The position numbers were made by a program, and so were the translations under genes. Of a DNA stretch of 64,000 nt, positions 10,895-23,010 are shown in pieces. The stretch comes from Blepharisma stoltei (Eukaryota > Ciliophora > Heterotrichea > Heterotrichida > Blepharismidae). The stretch lies in NCBI GenBank assembly GCA_914767885.1, contig CAJZBQ010000052.1:280501-344500 (forward strand). The letters are read 5' to 3'. The notes beneath the pieces are model-generated. The model was given only the letters and a program-made list of their open reading frames with translations, was not told where the DNA came from and did no database searches. The stretch's first letter is position 1; each line of letters begins with the position of its first letter.

Positions 10895-11975
10895 TTAACA
10901 GATTAAATCTTCCAGCTCTTCTCCTTCGAAAAACTCGAATTTCATTTTCTTTAGATGCTCGCTAACTGCATACTCATCTTTCTCATTAAACGAAGGCTCT
11001 TTTCTTTTGTACCCTGTTATCATTATGACTTCTAGGTTTTCCTCCAGCTCATCTGCTTTCCTTTTCGGAACAACAGCGCCTTCTGTTAATTCTTTAAATT
11101 TTTTGACTACTTCAAATGTGCTGAATGATTTGAACGAAGGATTTAAGTTAACAAAATTCGAGTATTTCAAGTGAAAACCCTTATAGGCTCTTGCCAATTT
11201 CCGTTCATAGAGCCCAATTTTTGTTGTAAAATTCGCTTTGACGATGTAAGCGGTGATGATTAATTATAAAGATCTCTGAGGGTTTATTTCAGCCCCCTCT
11301 CCGATTTCAGGCTTGCGCTCTAAGCCTCAGGTTGCACACGTCACCAAAAAATGGTGATGTCGCCAGCTCTCGGGGAGACACGCCCAGGTACTTCCTTGGA
11401 CAACCTCTAATGGGCTGGGCCCGGCCAACCCGGAGATGGGAGATGGCTGGATGTTTCCATACCTTTCTTCTGGTCTCCATTACCCCTAGCTTCCAGAAAT
11501 GTGAGGTTATCATATGGACTCTGGTCTCCTTGCCTCTAAGTCAGGGTAAAAAACTCTATCTGGAGTCCGATAAGGGTAAAACCCCACCCCGAACACAAAT
11601 TCCGAGCCTTGTCGCTCTGAGACCCAACGTGCCAGGAGGCAGTAGGAGAAGGCCGGTTCGGATAGTCAGCCATTTTATTTGAGTGTAAGCGGTGAAGATA
11701 ACTATTTCTTCACATGTAAAACTGCACGAAATTTTGCAGGATTCGAGCAAAATTGCCAGTTCACAAAGCTCTATGTCTTCCAGGTGAAGTACATTGGCCA
11801 CTCGATTTAAAACCTCAAACAAGTGTTCATTGCTGGCAATGCTGTATAGAGAATTCCTCAATGCAATTCTCATTAGCATCTGTTGGCGTCTTGCTGTAAT
11901 TTGATTTTCGTATTTGACTGAATAAAGTCTGTAAAGGCTAGGTTTTTTTATTTCCATTTTATTTTTATAATCCAT
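10895..11975 (-). CDS. Hypothetical protein, interrupted by a retroposon
   Basis: No family recognised. Helical N-terminal half (LFEVLNRVANVLHLEDIELC, ELAILLESC) faintly like a cyclin fold, then a basic middle and an acidic C-terminus ending EELEDLIC. A retroposon at 11245-11683 splits the gene. Joining across its 12-bp duplication gives CEEIVIFTAY-IVKANFTTK in frame, with the codon split inside the repeat. ATG 11975 is preferred over the upstream TTG. TAA stop at 10895-10897. Confidence 0.6.
11245..11683. mobile_element. SINE-like retroposon IES with 12-bp duplication
   Basis: 439-bp GC-rich insertion between perfect 12-bp direct repeats TGTAAGCGGTGA (11245-11256 and 11684-11695), each with a TA. 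Excision restores the host gene. One end, read on the minus strand, has GGGGGCTGAAATAAACC; a similar GGGGCTGAAATAATCC lies at about 56755, marking a shared family. No coding capacity recognised. Confidence 0.8.
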
Positions 11976-11987
11976 GCATAATGCCAA

Positions 11988-13285
11988 TTTAAAAGTAGTA
12001 AAAATTGAAACTGATAACGTTAAATCTAGTCAGGATGAATGCTAATTATCTTAAAATGTCCCGATGCTGGTTGAAATTATATTTTTCAACTATCGGTTAT
12101 GATAGCTGGTATAACTGATTCATATTTTATATTAGGATTATTCAGTAATGGCTGCTTCTTCTGATCAAGAAAAGCTGGATTTACTGTTAACTTTTATAAG
12201 TTAAATAGAGTTGGAAGAAATAGCTTGTTGTTTACTAATAATTTAAATTTAGCTATTTTGCGTCACACCCTGCATTGGACTTATGAGTGTAGGCTTAGAG
12301 TTTACTTACTTTTCCCCTTGTGAGTGAACAAAACCATTGGAAAAATCCCTAGTTTTTGGGCAAAACCCACACTTCATGAGTGAGAAAAATATTTTTATAG
12401 ATAATTATTATATGGAAATCTCTAGATAATTCAACAGCATGCATTTTAAAACATAAATTTTACAAAATAAAATAATATTTGCTTTCTAATTTTGATTTTT
12501 TGAAAAAAAATAATTTATATATAAATTTTTTAAAAAACATCAACTCCCTTATGATCACACAAAAATTTTTTTCGCTCACAGGGATTAATATTTTTGAATT
12601 CTGATTCCTCGATAAAAAATAAAAGAATGCACAATTAAGTAATTAACCACGCGCAATTATTGCTTAATTGTTGCAAAACAAGCTTATAGAACAAAATACC
12701 CAGAGTCTGTCTTCTGGAAAATTTTCCAAATTCTCAACTCTTGTTTAAGTTCCATAACGTGCAAAAATTACTTTAATTAAGTTGCATTTAAATATTTTAT
12801 TAAACTTGTGGATGAATTAATATTCTGGCATAAGATATTCAAAATAGCGACTTAGAAATCTTATGAACAGAAAATAATAAGGGAGCAAATATAATCCCGA
12901 AATGATTCGAGGAACTTATTTATCCTACTAAAATAGAACTTATAAGAATTAGCTTTTTATTCTCTTATAGTCAGTAAGTTAGATAATTTTTATTGTTTGC
13001 CATATTAAATCAATATTTCAATTTCTAGATATTACCAAAAATTAGCATTAAAAATTTTAATATAAAAACGATCAAGCTCCAAGAATTTGAATTTGTTAAG
13101 CATTTATTTGCAGCTAGCTATTAATAATATAAAAACAATGCAAATAATTGGCTTTCTTTTAAAATTCTATAATTGCGAAAAATATATTTAGATTTTTGCG
13201 TTAATCGAACAGTTATTAGAATTTATAATGAACCTATCTCACAAATGACAAAATGAGAACAGTTAATCCTTAAAATGATGTATAA
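11988..13285. other. Gene-free AT-rich region with one decayed MITE
   Basis: About 1.3 kb of AT-rich DNA between divergent genes. The only recognised item is the decayed Pogo-type MITE at 12303-12585. No ORF with coding character was seen. Confidence 0.5.
12303..12585. mobile_element. Decayed Pogo-type MITE
   Basis: About 283 bp resembling the CTCCGTGAGCGAAC family: the left end CCCCTTGTGAGTGAACAAAA is followed by the family's ATTGGAAAAATCCC-like and GGGCAAAACCCAC segments, and the right end is TTTTCGCTCACAGGG. TIRs carry substitutions and the C/G tracts are shortened, so this is an old copy. It lies between genes. Confidence 0.7.
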
Positions 13286-14727
13286 ATGGAAGAAACCAAG
13301 AATCAAGAGTATGCTAAGCTTTGTAAAGTCATTCTATCCAACTGCAGTTTAAAGCACCCTATGGGCCGATTACCTGAAAATCCTTGGTTTCTCAATATCA
13401 CAAAAAATGAAAAGGTTTCTAGTTTGCTATTGCAATTATTATTTGATACCAATAGAAAATCAAAGCGATTTGCTGAAAAGGCTACAGCTATAATTATAGC
13501 AGAAAGAAATGAATTAGAAAATATTCAAATCAGCAGAGCATCTTTGCTACAGGAAAATATTGATATTAGAGTAAGTTTAAACAAAATTAAGCAATTGCCA
13601 GAAGGAGAGACAATAATAAAGTTGAAAGTGAATACTGCTCAATGCAGAGGCGAGCCTATATCTTTATCTATTTGATTAGGAGATGAGGTAAGAAATCTTG
13701 ATGTTGGTGATGAGATTGAATCACAAATTAGTATAAAGAACACTGCTGAAATAAAAGCTTATAAGGATGGAGAATTATTAGGAGTTTGCGAGCTGTTTTT
13801 AGGAAGTCTTCTTGAAGACACACACTATCTAAGAGTTGCAGGTGCTGATGAATTTAAAAATAATTTTTCTAGAGATTTCAATGAATATAGCTTTGAATTA
13901 GAAGCTGTCCTTAAGCTCTCAAAACAAGATAGAGAAGAAATCCTTGTCCAACATTTAATTCAAAGTGAAGAGCAATTAAATGAAAAACAAGAAACAGAAG
14001 ATTTTGTTGATGAACTAATGAGAGCTCTTGGAGTCTTAATCTTAATTACGAGATTATCAACTGCTAAGCTGTTATCTTTAACGCAGTCACCCAGACCCGA
14101 AGGTTCCTCTGCTTTGCGACGCCGCCTACAGGACTCCAATTTAATTGCTAGCCTGTTCTGTTGAACGTCTCCTCCTTGCAAGCTACAACCTTGCTCCAGT
14201 GTTGAGTGGGCAGATTTAAGAATTCTGCGGCTTTGTTTGAGGCTGTGAGATACAAGGTTGTCCACACAGAAAACCCAAAAAATGGATTTTCTGGTGAACT
14301 TTCGGCAAAAAGGAAAAGTTGAAGCCCAGGGCGAAACTCCTGGTTTCTCGTTAGCAGCATTGCCCGATGGCCTGGGTGTTCCCTGCAGGCATAACTGGGC
14401 GCCTCCTTTCCAACTTCAACCCTCCTTTACCCTTGAGGAAAAACCAACTCCGAAAGCGGACTAAGGCTAGGCTCCTGCCTCCTGCGAGAATTGCTTGCCT
14501 AGCATAGCTGTCCATTTCTTCGTTGGCAAAACCTTGCCGGATATACTTTAAATAGGGCTCGAGACTGCTTGGCCGGGAGGCCAAGCCTAAGTTGAGACGC
14601 CATATTTAAAGTATGAGCTCTTGGGGTCAAAGTTAATGAAGACGGAGAGTATGAGACAGTTTACAAGCCTGTAAGAGCTGCACCGCCAAAAGAAAGAGAA
14701 GATTACTGTACTTGTTGTCTTCTGTAG
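13286..14727 (+). CDS. C2-like protein with C-terminal CaaX box, interrupted by a retroposon
   Basis: N-terminal helical part (about 90 residues), then a beta-rich segment with C2-like features (IRVSLNKIKQL, ETIIKLKVNT, IWLGDEVRNLDVGD, AYKDGELLGVCELFLGSLL). TGA at 13673 is read as Trp. A retroposon at 14016-14611 interrupts the tail; two possible TA or duplication joins both keep frame (DELWALGVKV or DELMRALGVKV). The C-terminus YCTCCLL ends in CCLL, a CaaX box with X=Leu, suggesting geranylgeranylation and membrane attachment. Stop TAG 14725-14727. Function otherwise unknown. Confidence 0.65.
14016..14611 (-). mobile_element. SINE-like retroposon IES with hairpin end
   Basis: 596 bp between TA14016 and TA14612. 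Flanks repeat GAGCTCTTGG(A/G)GTC (14022-14035 and 14615-14628), a target-site duplication. The right end is a foldback with perfect 12-bp arms ATACTTTAAATA (14543-14554) and TATTTAAAGTAT (14603-14614) enclosing TTGGCCGGGAGGCCAA. At the left is a TTAATCTTAATT tail. Element sense is minus: hairpin first, tail last. It shares the segment GGCAAAACCTTGCCGGATAT with the copies at 2.6 and 17.4 kb. Confidence 0.8.
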
Positions 14728-14895
14728 AGTTCAATTATCTTTTAGATGTTTTATCCAATAAAATTCTAATTTAATTTAAAATTTATTAATATTTATATTT
14801 CACTGAAGATCTGAATAGAGCTAAATGAATAAGTCTTTAAACCTTTGAGTGTTTTATAAAATTTATACTGACGGTTACATATAAAATAATCATCT

Positions 14896-15314
14896 CTTGT
14901 CAGTAAGTAGAAATAAAATGGTGACGTTGACAGAACTTGGACTCCGAGGTGCACTCAAGATGGAGCAGGTAGGACCCATTCTGGTGGCTGAAAGTAGGGC
15001 GTCTGTCCCGGTGGAAGTAGGCCTTCAGGTTTGGGATGCCTTGCTGTAGAGGGAAGTTTTACTTCTCCCCCGAAGGTTTTCCCTGACCAACCAGATGAGT
15101 AGACAGGTTTTGCCTACCACATGGTCTTTCCTCATCGGGACAATCGGGGCGCTATCTAAGAGCGGCTCTTTCCAGGGCGAGTTAATCCCCTGGCAGGTGG
15201 CTCAGGTCGGAAATCCAAAATGGCGTCCTCGGATGCCATTTTGGAGCCGAGACGGGGGCTATGGTCAGAGCCTACGGAAGCGCTTATGGCTGGATACTTA
15301 ATAACTTAACTTAA
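14896..15314 (+). mobile_element. SINE-like retroposon in 5' flank of next gene
   Basis: 419-bp GC-rich element flanked by the perfect 12-bp repeat CTTGTCAGTAAG (14896-14907 and 15315-15326). It begins AAATAAAATGG just after the left repeat and ends in a (CTTAA)n-type tail before the right repeat. A similar AAATAAAATGG start is seen at 62.33 kb. It sits just upstream of the ATG at 15352, so excision would restore a compact promoter or leader. Confidence 0.75.
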
Positions 15315-15351
15315 CTTGTCAGTAAGCTAAAGAAAAAATAATTAAATCATA

Positions 15352-16594
15352 ATGAATGCTGGTTTACTCTCATCAAATTTAGAAGAACAGATTCTTCAAT
15401 CACTCTCTGAATTCAGAGCTCTTGCAACTGACATGGAAGAGAAAAATCAAAACACTGAAGAAATACACAAAGTCATTGAGTCGCTTGAAGAAAGCTATGC
15501 CAAATTAACAGCGGAATCTACCCCTCATAGCAAAAATTGTCATATAATTTCTAAAGGCTTAAAGAAGATCTATGATTTTTATTCCAGTAAGCAACAATTC
15601 CCAGGAGTTGCTCCAAGCTTTGCAGATATTGAGCATGGAAATTCCATATGAAATAATGCCAAGTTCCTGAAATTTTGTAAAGATTTTGGACTTGATGAAA
15701 TAAAAAGAGAAGACCTCCTAAATATTTTTAAAGCTAATGCAAGCTTCCGAAGAGAAATGAATGAAGATCAATTTAAAGCAGCTTTAAAAGATATTGCTCA
15801 AAAGCTATTTAAGAATGAGCCTGAAGAAGCAAAAATGGAAAAGATGTATGATTATTTAAAAGTATATGATTTAGATTATATTCAAAAAATCGCAAAAGGG
15901 TTTGGATTGCCTTTTTCTAAAGAAAAAATTGACTTCAGAGTCCAGGGATTACCTGAGACTAAAAGTTCAGAAAAAAAACTTCCTAACTCCCCCTTCCGAG
16001 AGCGAACAAATCCATTGGAAATACTCCTATTTTTTGCCTAAAAACCCACCCTCTGTCAGAGAGCAAAAAATTTTATATTAGTCATAATTAGTATAATGAA
16101 TCTCTAGCTAATTCTGTTTTAATTTAATATCTTGCATTTTAAAACATAAATTTAATAAATCAAATTAATTTTTACAATTAGAATTTTTTTAAATTTTGAA
16201 GAAAAAAAGTTATACACAAATTTTTGAAAAAAATAGTAAGCATTCATCCTTACCAAATATTCATACTCCAAAAATAAAAGATTTAGAGAAGATTGAAAAA
16301 GTAAAAGCAACGAAAAAATTTGTAAAAATACCTCTACAGTCGAAAACTCCACATAGATATAGTGATAAAAAATTGCTTCTGAGTCAAAACCCATTGCGCT
16401 ATACATGGCAAAAATTGAGTCAAATTACAGATGATGTGCTACAAGTGGACAAAGATCTTGAAAATATAATAGAAAGAACAGTTGACAATAGGCTAAGCTT
16501 AGATAAAAACCTTTTACAACGAGATTTAAAGAAAGGAAATATGGAGCAACCTAAATATCAAATTAAAACTCATTTTAAAGAGCCTAAACATTAA
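15352..16594 (+). CDS. Hypothetical helical protein, interrupted by a MITE
   Basis: No family recognised. N-terminal coiled coil (about residues 10-65), a helical middle with Asp/Glu-rich loops, and a basic tail. TGA at 15651 is read as Trp. The MITE at 15984-16236 is flanked by TA; joining gives SSEKKLP-KHSSLPNIHTP in frame and connects the acidic body to the Lys-rich tail. Starts at ATG 15352 just after a retroposon; ends TAA 16592-16594. Confidence 0.6.
15984..16236. mobile_element. Pogo-type MITE, right end truncated
   Basis: 253-bp TA-bounded copy. The left end is TAACTCCCCCTTCCGAGAGCGAAC with the family's second internal repeat (ACCCACCCTCTGTCAGAGAGC). The body matches other copies (TTAGTATAATGAAT, AAAACATAAATTT), but the right GTTCGCTCACGGAGG arm is missing, the element ending at GAAAAAAATAG before TA16237. 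It is still apparently excised, since its removal restores the host frame. Confidence 0.75.
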
Positions 16595-17016
16595 ATAAAA
16601 TGTATATAGACAGCATCTAAAATTAGCATTGAGATATATATCACAAATTCTCTTAAAAATTAAAAATTATTAAAAATAACTATCAAAGTTAGACACTTCG
16701 CCATTTATCTCATATAGGAATAATAAAAAAAATTTAGCCTCTAAACTTATCATTCCTTTAAAGAATGTTAAATATAATTAACTATAAATTAAGCTAATTT
16801 CTTTTCTGTGAAAAACGAATAAATATTCCTATTAATATATATTGGTAATGATTTTCTGTTGTCAGTTTATAGTTAGAAAGCATCAAACAGTAACCCTTTT
16901 TTGTTATAAATAGAACCCTTAAAAATATTTTGTTTTAACTGGGTAAAAGAAAAACCCCACATTTTAAGTTTCTAAATAAAGAGCTGGCGATTGGATAATG
17001 AATTAAAACATAAAAT
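16595..17016. other. Intergenic AT-rich spacer
   Basis: About 420 bp between two genes on the same strand. No ORF or repeat recognised. Confidence 0.5.
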
Positions 17017-19307
17017 ATGCAAATTCGTATTCTTGAGGAAGAAAATCCTGAAATCAAAAGATCAAATACTAGACGAGGAGCAATTTCTGATGAAAAGCCT
17101 TCAGAAGTCAGCCCAAAGCATCAACTTTTTCAGTCACGCTCAATTTCAATCAAAGTTGAGCCACTTCCAAGTGAGCTGAGCATCACTCTACCTGATGAAA
17201 ATTTAATTCATCTTAAAAAGAAACAAAAAGTAATTTCTGCATTATCAGCCTTTTTAGCTGTTATGATAATGCTGTTTAGCTATATTTCAGCTGAAACATA
17301 TTTTTCAAATAACTATTCATTAACCAGCCAAGTCAATTCTTACCGTTTCATAATCATGATCTCTTCATTTATCCATAATTAAATATGGAGTCTCAGCGCT
17401 TTGCGTCGGCTTCGCAGACTACCTTCGAGCACATATTTAATTATATCCGGCAAGGTTTTGCCATTCTGGAGATGGACGGTAATGCTAGGTAAGCAATTCT
17501 GGCGGTGTTCAGAGCCTAGCCCTAATTCAATCTCAGGGATGGTTTCTCCTCGAGGGAAGGAAGGCACGAAAGTTGGGAAGGGAAGCCCAGAGAAGCCCTC
17601 TGGACCATTCGGGCAACTCCCTAGCGTGAAACTGGGCGTTACGTCCCTGGCTACGTTTTTCCTTTTTGCCGATAATCGGCCAGAAAATCCAGTTTTATGG
17701 ATATTCTGTGTAGGCAACCTCGTTCGCAGCAGCCTGAAGCAGACCCGAAACCCATAGTCTGCCCACTCAAGACTGGAGCTACCACGTTGTGCAAGGAGGA
17801 GGTGACGGCCAGGCAACCCGCATTTCCGGCGATCGGAAGTAGACATTACCGCAAAGCGGATGAATCCCCTGGTGGGATCCTTGATAACCGAGTAAACAAA
17901 GCGACTCAAATCACCCGTAATAAGTAAGTAAGTAAGAAGATCTCTTCATTTATACAAGATGCTTTGATTTTTTTTTACTATTCAAATCATCTAGAAATTA
18001 AAAAAGCTTATAAAGAAGTATGCAAAAGTACCACGATTTTTCAAGATCCCCACACTAAAAAGCAAATTATTTTAGAATTGCTTATCTCGGTACCTTTTAT
18101 CCCACCTTTTATTCAGTGGAACACCAGATTTCACCAACTTAATACTTATACTACTCTTTCAATAGATGACGTTATTTTTAGTTACTCCTTTTTTAGGTTT
18201 ACTCATATTATCAAATTTTTGTATGAAATTATACCATACAATAGTCCAAAAGCCAAATTTTATTGTTCTCTTCAAAACACCAAATTCACGATCAGTTTTA
18301 CTTTAAAGTGCATCAACCATGCTGCACAATTTTGGTCTATTCTAATAGTATCATGCCTTATAACATTCTTGTTTGGAACTCTGCTTCGGACCTATGAGCA
18401 AGGGGTACCTAATACCATGTTTGAGTATTTTTGAAACTCGCTGTGGACTATTTGTATAACAGAAACAACAGTAGGATATGGAGACTATGTTCCTTTATCT
18501 CACATAGGGAGGCTAATTTCTGTTATAAGTGCAGTTTACGGCTTATTTATGTACTCCATGATTATCATCACTGTTAACGACAAGGTAAGATTAGATGATA
18601 GAGAAATAGTCATTTACAAAAAAATGAAATATAAACATAAAATCGCAAAATTTTTGAGGCCTATCTCAACTAAAGTAATACAGAAATGGTGGAGACTTAT
18701 GCTGTCAAGGATAAAAGGGAAAGTCAGTTTTCAAGAAGTTGCTAGTTTTCATATAGAACTAAAGCATTTTAAATATAGAAAAGCTATTTTGCATAGCCAA
18801 GCATCTTCATCTTTAGAGGACCAGCTAGGCGATGTCGCAAAAACTGCATACTCAAAATTAACTATGATGAGAAATTATCTAATTCATGCAAGAAATTACC
18901 AACAAATGGGAGGAAAATTTGTAGCAAGCCAATACTCAAATTTGCATAAAATACGCTCATTCAGAGACAAACTTGAAAAAATGACAAATATAGATTCTAG
19001 TTTAAAGAAAAACCGAACAACAACTTATATTCCAAGGTCTAGTCGGGTATCTTTTGCTAGTAGTGGAGAAGCAACTCCAAAAACCCCGAAAACGACTCTT
19101 TCAAAGGCACAGATGAAAATGCAGGGCGAACTCGCTGTCAAAAAAATGCTTCAAACAAGGATGGACTCCCATGGATCAAGAACTAGCTTTAGCTATGTCT
19201 CAAATAGCGCCTCAAGAAGAAGCTCTAATCTTTCTGTTTCGCATTCTTCTCGTAGAAGCTCAGCATCCCCTGGAGTAGAATCAGGGCCAGAATCGATGTA
19301 TAATTAA
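17017..19307 (+). CDS. Small-conductance Ca2+-activated-type K+ channel (SK-like), interrupted by a retroposon
   Basis: Six-TM K+ channel subunit in a surface or ciliary membrane. Cytosolic N-terminus, then TM segments from about VISALSAFLAVMIMLFSY. The pore helix and selectivity filter read TTVGYGD (about 18465), preceded by WNSLWTICIT with TGA as Trp. After S6 a basic helical region (KWWRLMLSRIKGKV and following) matches the place of the SK calmodulin-binding domain. The tail is Ser/Arg-rich. A retroposon at 17358-17938 is inserted in TM1/TM2; excision across its 15-bp duplication gives IMISSFI-QDALIFFYY in frame. SK channels usually read SIGYGD, so the TTVGYGD filter is a little atypical. 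Confidence 0.82.
17358..17938 (+). mobile_element. SINE-like retroposon IES with hairpin end and (AAGT)n tail
   Basis: 581 bp between GATCTCTTCATTTAT repeats (17358-17372 and 17939-17953; similarity extends to about 18 bp). It starts with a foldback whose 13-bp arms ATAATTAAATATG (17375-17387) and CATATTTAATTAT (17432-17444) are perfect, then CCGGCAAGGTTTTGCC. It ends in AAGTAAGTAAGTAAG. The simple-repeat tail and long target-site duplication indicate target-primed retroposition. It disrupts the K+ channel gene. Confidence 0.85.
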
Positions 19308-19323
19308 AATAATAATTTTTACA

Positions 19324-20778
19324 TTAGCTCATAGACATTAAATAAACATTTTTCCCTTTGACTTTGGTAATTGAAGACCCAGGTCTTGGCGGTGATGCAG
19401 AATTTGGGTTATTTCCATATTGTGAGAACTCTTCTTGGATATTTTTTAGCTTGAGAAATGGAGATAAGGAGCGGTCTTGCTGGATAGCACTTATTCGTTT
19501 TTGGAGGTATCCCCCTTTTTGTCTTGTAACTAAAGATATAGTTTTCCGCATCCCCATACCATTTACATAAGTCAGCTCAGAAATTTGATTGATCAGTTTT
19601 TCACCAAGACGCTTGCTGGCAGAGTCTATTCGAGTTTCCTTTGGTTTTGTGTCTTCATTACCTCCTCCTAGTTTAGAGATCACATCTTGTAAGGACTTGT
19701 TATAAATCCTGCTTTGCACATGCTTGATTATATCCACAGTTTTAGAATATTTCATAGACTGATCATTCTGGTTTGCATTTTCTCTATCAGTTTTCTGCGT
19801 CAAGTAATTTTGTTCTGGAGTTATAGATCTTAAGTCTTGGCTCTTAGCCTGTTTTCTTACATACTTTTCAGGGGTAAAGGCTTTTGCGTTTTCTATCATA
19901 GTTTCTAATGTTTTGTTTCTTAATTCCTTTCTTTTTTCCATTTCTACAATAAACTTTTTTCTGACTTCATTATTTACCAAGGATTTCTCTTCCACCTTTC
20001 TCAGATTTTTCAAATTTTTTTTCCACCCAATCAAGCCTTTGTGATGAATTGACCTGACTTCATTATTTAAGCTTCTAGTCAGCTCTTTTAAAGAATTTAA
20101 ATTGATATCTTGGCTGCTTCTGATTTTATTACGATATCTTGTAAGATCTGGAGTTTCAGGACTTTTGTCGCTATCTGAATTATAAGAGAGCTCGCTTTCT
20201 GAGACTCTGCTAGAAGAAGAACCGCTAGATGAAGAACTTTTATTTGAGGACTCTTCTTTATCAGATTTTTCAGGGATGTATTTATCGTCTCCGACACATT
20301 GCAACTCTCAGCTTGACTCATAAGAGTGACATCCAGCAGTATTTAGTGTATAGGAATGGTGGACTTTATTTTCAATTGACGCTAGGTCAAATCGCTTTAA
20401 TGTAAGGACTCGGATGTTTTTTTCTCAGTTTAGAGGATCTTCTTTGCGATCTGATATATAAGCTTTCATTAAGCTGGTAAGACGATTTCTAGCGATACCT
20501 AGGCCTATTGCAATACTGTGAGGCTGAAATTTCTTTAATATAGTCGATTTCATATGGAGAAGGCGGTAAAGAACGTTATTATTCAGTCTGTAGTAGAAAG
20601 CTTTATTTGCATCTATATTTGTTTTTTTAAGCTGGCTAAGTCTTCTCAAAGAAACTTCTACAGCAAACCCAATATTATCGGCTTTTTCGCTGATTTTAAT
20701 TTTGCTAACTCTTCTATTTGCTTTCTTGAATTTAATTAAAAATTGATTATTCTTAATTATATAACTATTATAATGCAA
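19324..20778 (-). CDS. Basic, Ser-rich hypothetical protein
   Basis: One continuous frame when TGA is read as Trp. N-terminal Lys/Arg-rich helical part, a Ser-tract (SSSSSGSSSS) with SDSDKSPETP, then a long Lys/Glu-rich helical region and a Pro/Ser tail ending YLMSMS. No domain recognised. No ATG is available near the 5' end of the open frame; the first codon of the open region is TTG. The real start is probably across a short IES or intron. Stop TAA 19324-19326. Confidence 0.55.
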
Positions 20779-20798
20779 ATAGTAATATTTATATTATT

Positions 20799-21890
20799 CT
20801 AAATGCACACAATCATACATTTATGCATCTCTTTTGATTGCTCACACAAAATCTTTAGAAACCCTGAAATTGATTTTCCAAGTGAATATACCTGTCTTAG
20901 CCTTTCAAAAAACGTGCTTTTTCCTGACCCTTGATTCAAAATATTATGAATTGGCAGGCAGCTTTGATCAGAAGTTTGCAATTGTATAGGGAAATACATA
21001 ATATAAGTATTCAATTTTGCCAGTTCTTCGTTGACCTTATTTTCTTGTTTCGTAATTTTATCAAGAAAAATCGCAAAATTATCATCATTAAATAGTAAAG
21101 CCTTAGTTACCCCAGGTATGTGGTTGAAAATTTTAAGTTTTATATTGGCTTGGCTCATAATGGTCTGGAAAATATTTTCGACCTTTTCAAATGACAATTT
21201 CAAATAAAGCAAAACTTTTTGCAGGTTATTTAAATTTGCAAGGACTTGTGAGTTATAATTAAAAACATCAAGCACATGCTGAGCGCTCTTTTTGCATATT
21301 TGAGATCCTCGCATCTGCATTTTAATACAATTAAATGTGACATCCCCTTGGTCCTTGCACTCAAAAGAGTTAATAGAGTTACTGAACATTATTTTTGGAG
21401 TTTTGGAGATATTTTTGTCGAAAATTTCATCAGTTTTTTCTTCTTTTCAAATTAGCTGGGAGTTTTGGATTTTGCATTCATTTGCGACTTCTTGGACTTT
21501 TAATGTCAGCTTTTCAGACTCCTCAGGAATGAAATCATTTAATAGAAAATAAACTTTATTGGTATCACTTTGGCAAGAAATTAAAGATTTCCATGTTCTT
21601 TGTAGTTGCCCATCAATTTCTTTAGCAAGTGCATGAATAGTCATAAAGTTCCTAGTTAATCTAATATCTGCAGTAGACGATCTGTCTAGGGCTTCTTTAA
21701 CTTGCCTTGTGTCGTTTTTACTCATTTCAGCAAAGACACGGTCACTTTCAGCAATCGTTAATAAAAAGTTCAATTCTTGCGAAAACTGACGGATTTGTAA
21801 AGCATAATCGTCAAATTGGGGCTGTATTTTCATTGCAATTGCATTAAATATAGAACAATCGCATGGGTTGTATTTTTGTTTTGATGCCAT
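20799..21890 (-). CDS. Hypothetical helical protein
   Basis: 364-residue ORF from ATG 21890 to TAG 20799-20801, with one TGA (about 21446) read as Trp. Predominantly helical with heptad-like patterns; the segment GSGKSTFFERL looks superficially like a P-loop but lacks the rest of any NTPase. Ends CMIVCI. Its stop lies about 20 bp from the open frame of the next minus-strand gene. Family unknown. Confidence 0.65.
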
Positions 21891-22073
21891 ATGGACTGAA
21901 ATCTAATTATTTCATCTTTAAAGAAGGATTTAATTTTCATTAATTTAATTCTCTCTAAGTCCAAAGTTCTTTTATATTTTTCTTTCTTATGAAATAATAA
22001 GCTTTTGTTATAAATTATTTTTTTTAATCCAAATTTACCTTTATTCTATAGCAGAAATCTATTACATTGACTT

Positions 22074-22964
22074 TTATTTTAATCTATACATAAGTGCACT
22101 ACATTTAGGCAAAAGTGTGGACAACATACTCTGTATGCAAATAAATTTCGATTCTTCATCCATCAATCGATATCCAACCCATACTGAGTCAGAAACTGTA
22201 GGGTTTTTAACTTTTTTTGCTAAATTCATAAGAACTTTTTCATATTCTTCACATGTTTGGCTTCAATCTGGGCGCTTAGACAGTCTTCATCTAAATTCTT
22301 CAATTTTTTCATCTATATGGCTTGATAATTCTTGAAGGTGCCCAAGTGATCCTTTTTCATGGAAAATCTTTGCAAACTTATTGAGGCTTTCTATAGTAAA
22401 AACTTGGTGAGCCAATGTTAAATGTGAAAAATTGTCAAATGATAAGGCTTTTACCTCTTCTTCCTGTTCTCCTGTGAATAGCTCTGAAAATCTATTAAAT
22501 AAATCTAGAGAGTGTTTATCTGTCATGTTAGTAGCCGAAATATGCCTGACAAGCAGCTGAAACTCGGTATACTCTAAAAATCCATCACCATTAAAATCTG
22601 CAGCTTCATATATGCATTTAATAAAATTCATTCTAACCTCCCTCTTTTTTTCTATCCTGTCTATAATTTGTTCATAGTAAGCATCAAAATCTACATATGC
22701 TTGTTTGTCAGGCTGCCTTATTTTTTCAATATCTTTTTTCAGCCCGTCATTTTCTTCTAGGCTGAGTTTATTTCAAAATGTCTTATGGTACTCTACAGCT
22801 TTTTCATATGGAATATATAAGTTTTCTGCTCAGTCAGCTTGTATATCTTTATATACTCCAGCCCTCATAAAGTTGAGACAGTCTGCATAAATCATTAAGT
22901 CGTCATCAGTTAAATCATCATATAATCTCAAAAATCTACCAAAAATATATGCCAATTCATTATA
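22074..22964 (-). CDS. EF-hand protein
   Basis: Probable Ca2+-sensor-type protein. One good EF-hand loop (DFNGDGFLEYTEF at about 22560-22600: D-x-N-x-D-G-x-L-x-x-x-E). A second, degenerate site is likely near the N-terminal YDDLTDDDLMIYADC. The N-terminal third is helical with several TGA-encoded Trp. Stop TAA 22074-22076. The 5' end is open to about 22964, where a TAG stands upstream with no ATG in frame; the start is unresolved. Confidence 0.65.
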
Positions 22965-23010
22965 CTAGATTTTTTAATAGTAAGTAAGCATATTTATTTA
23001 TTGTAGAAAA

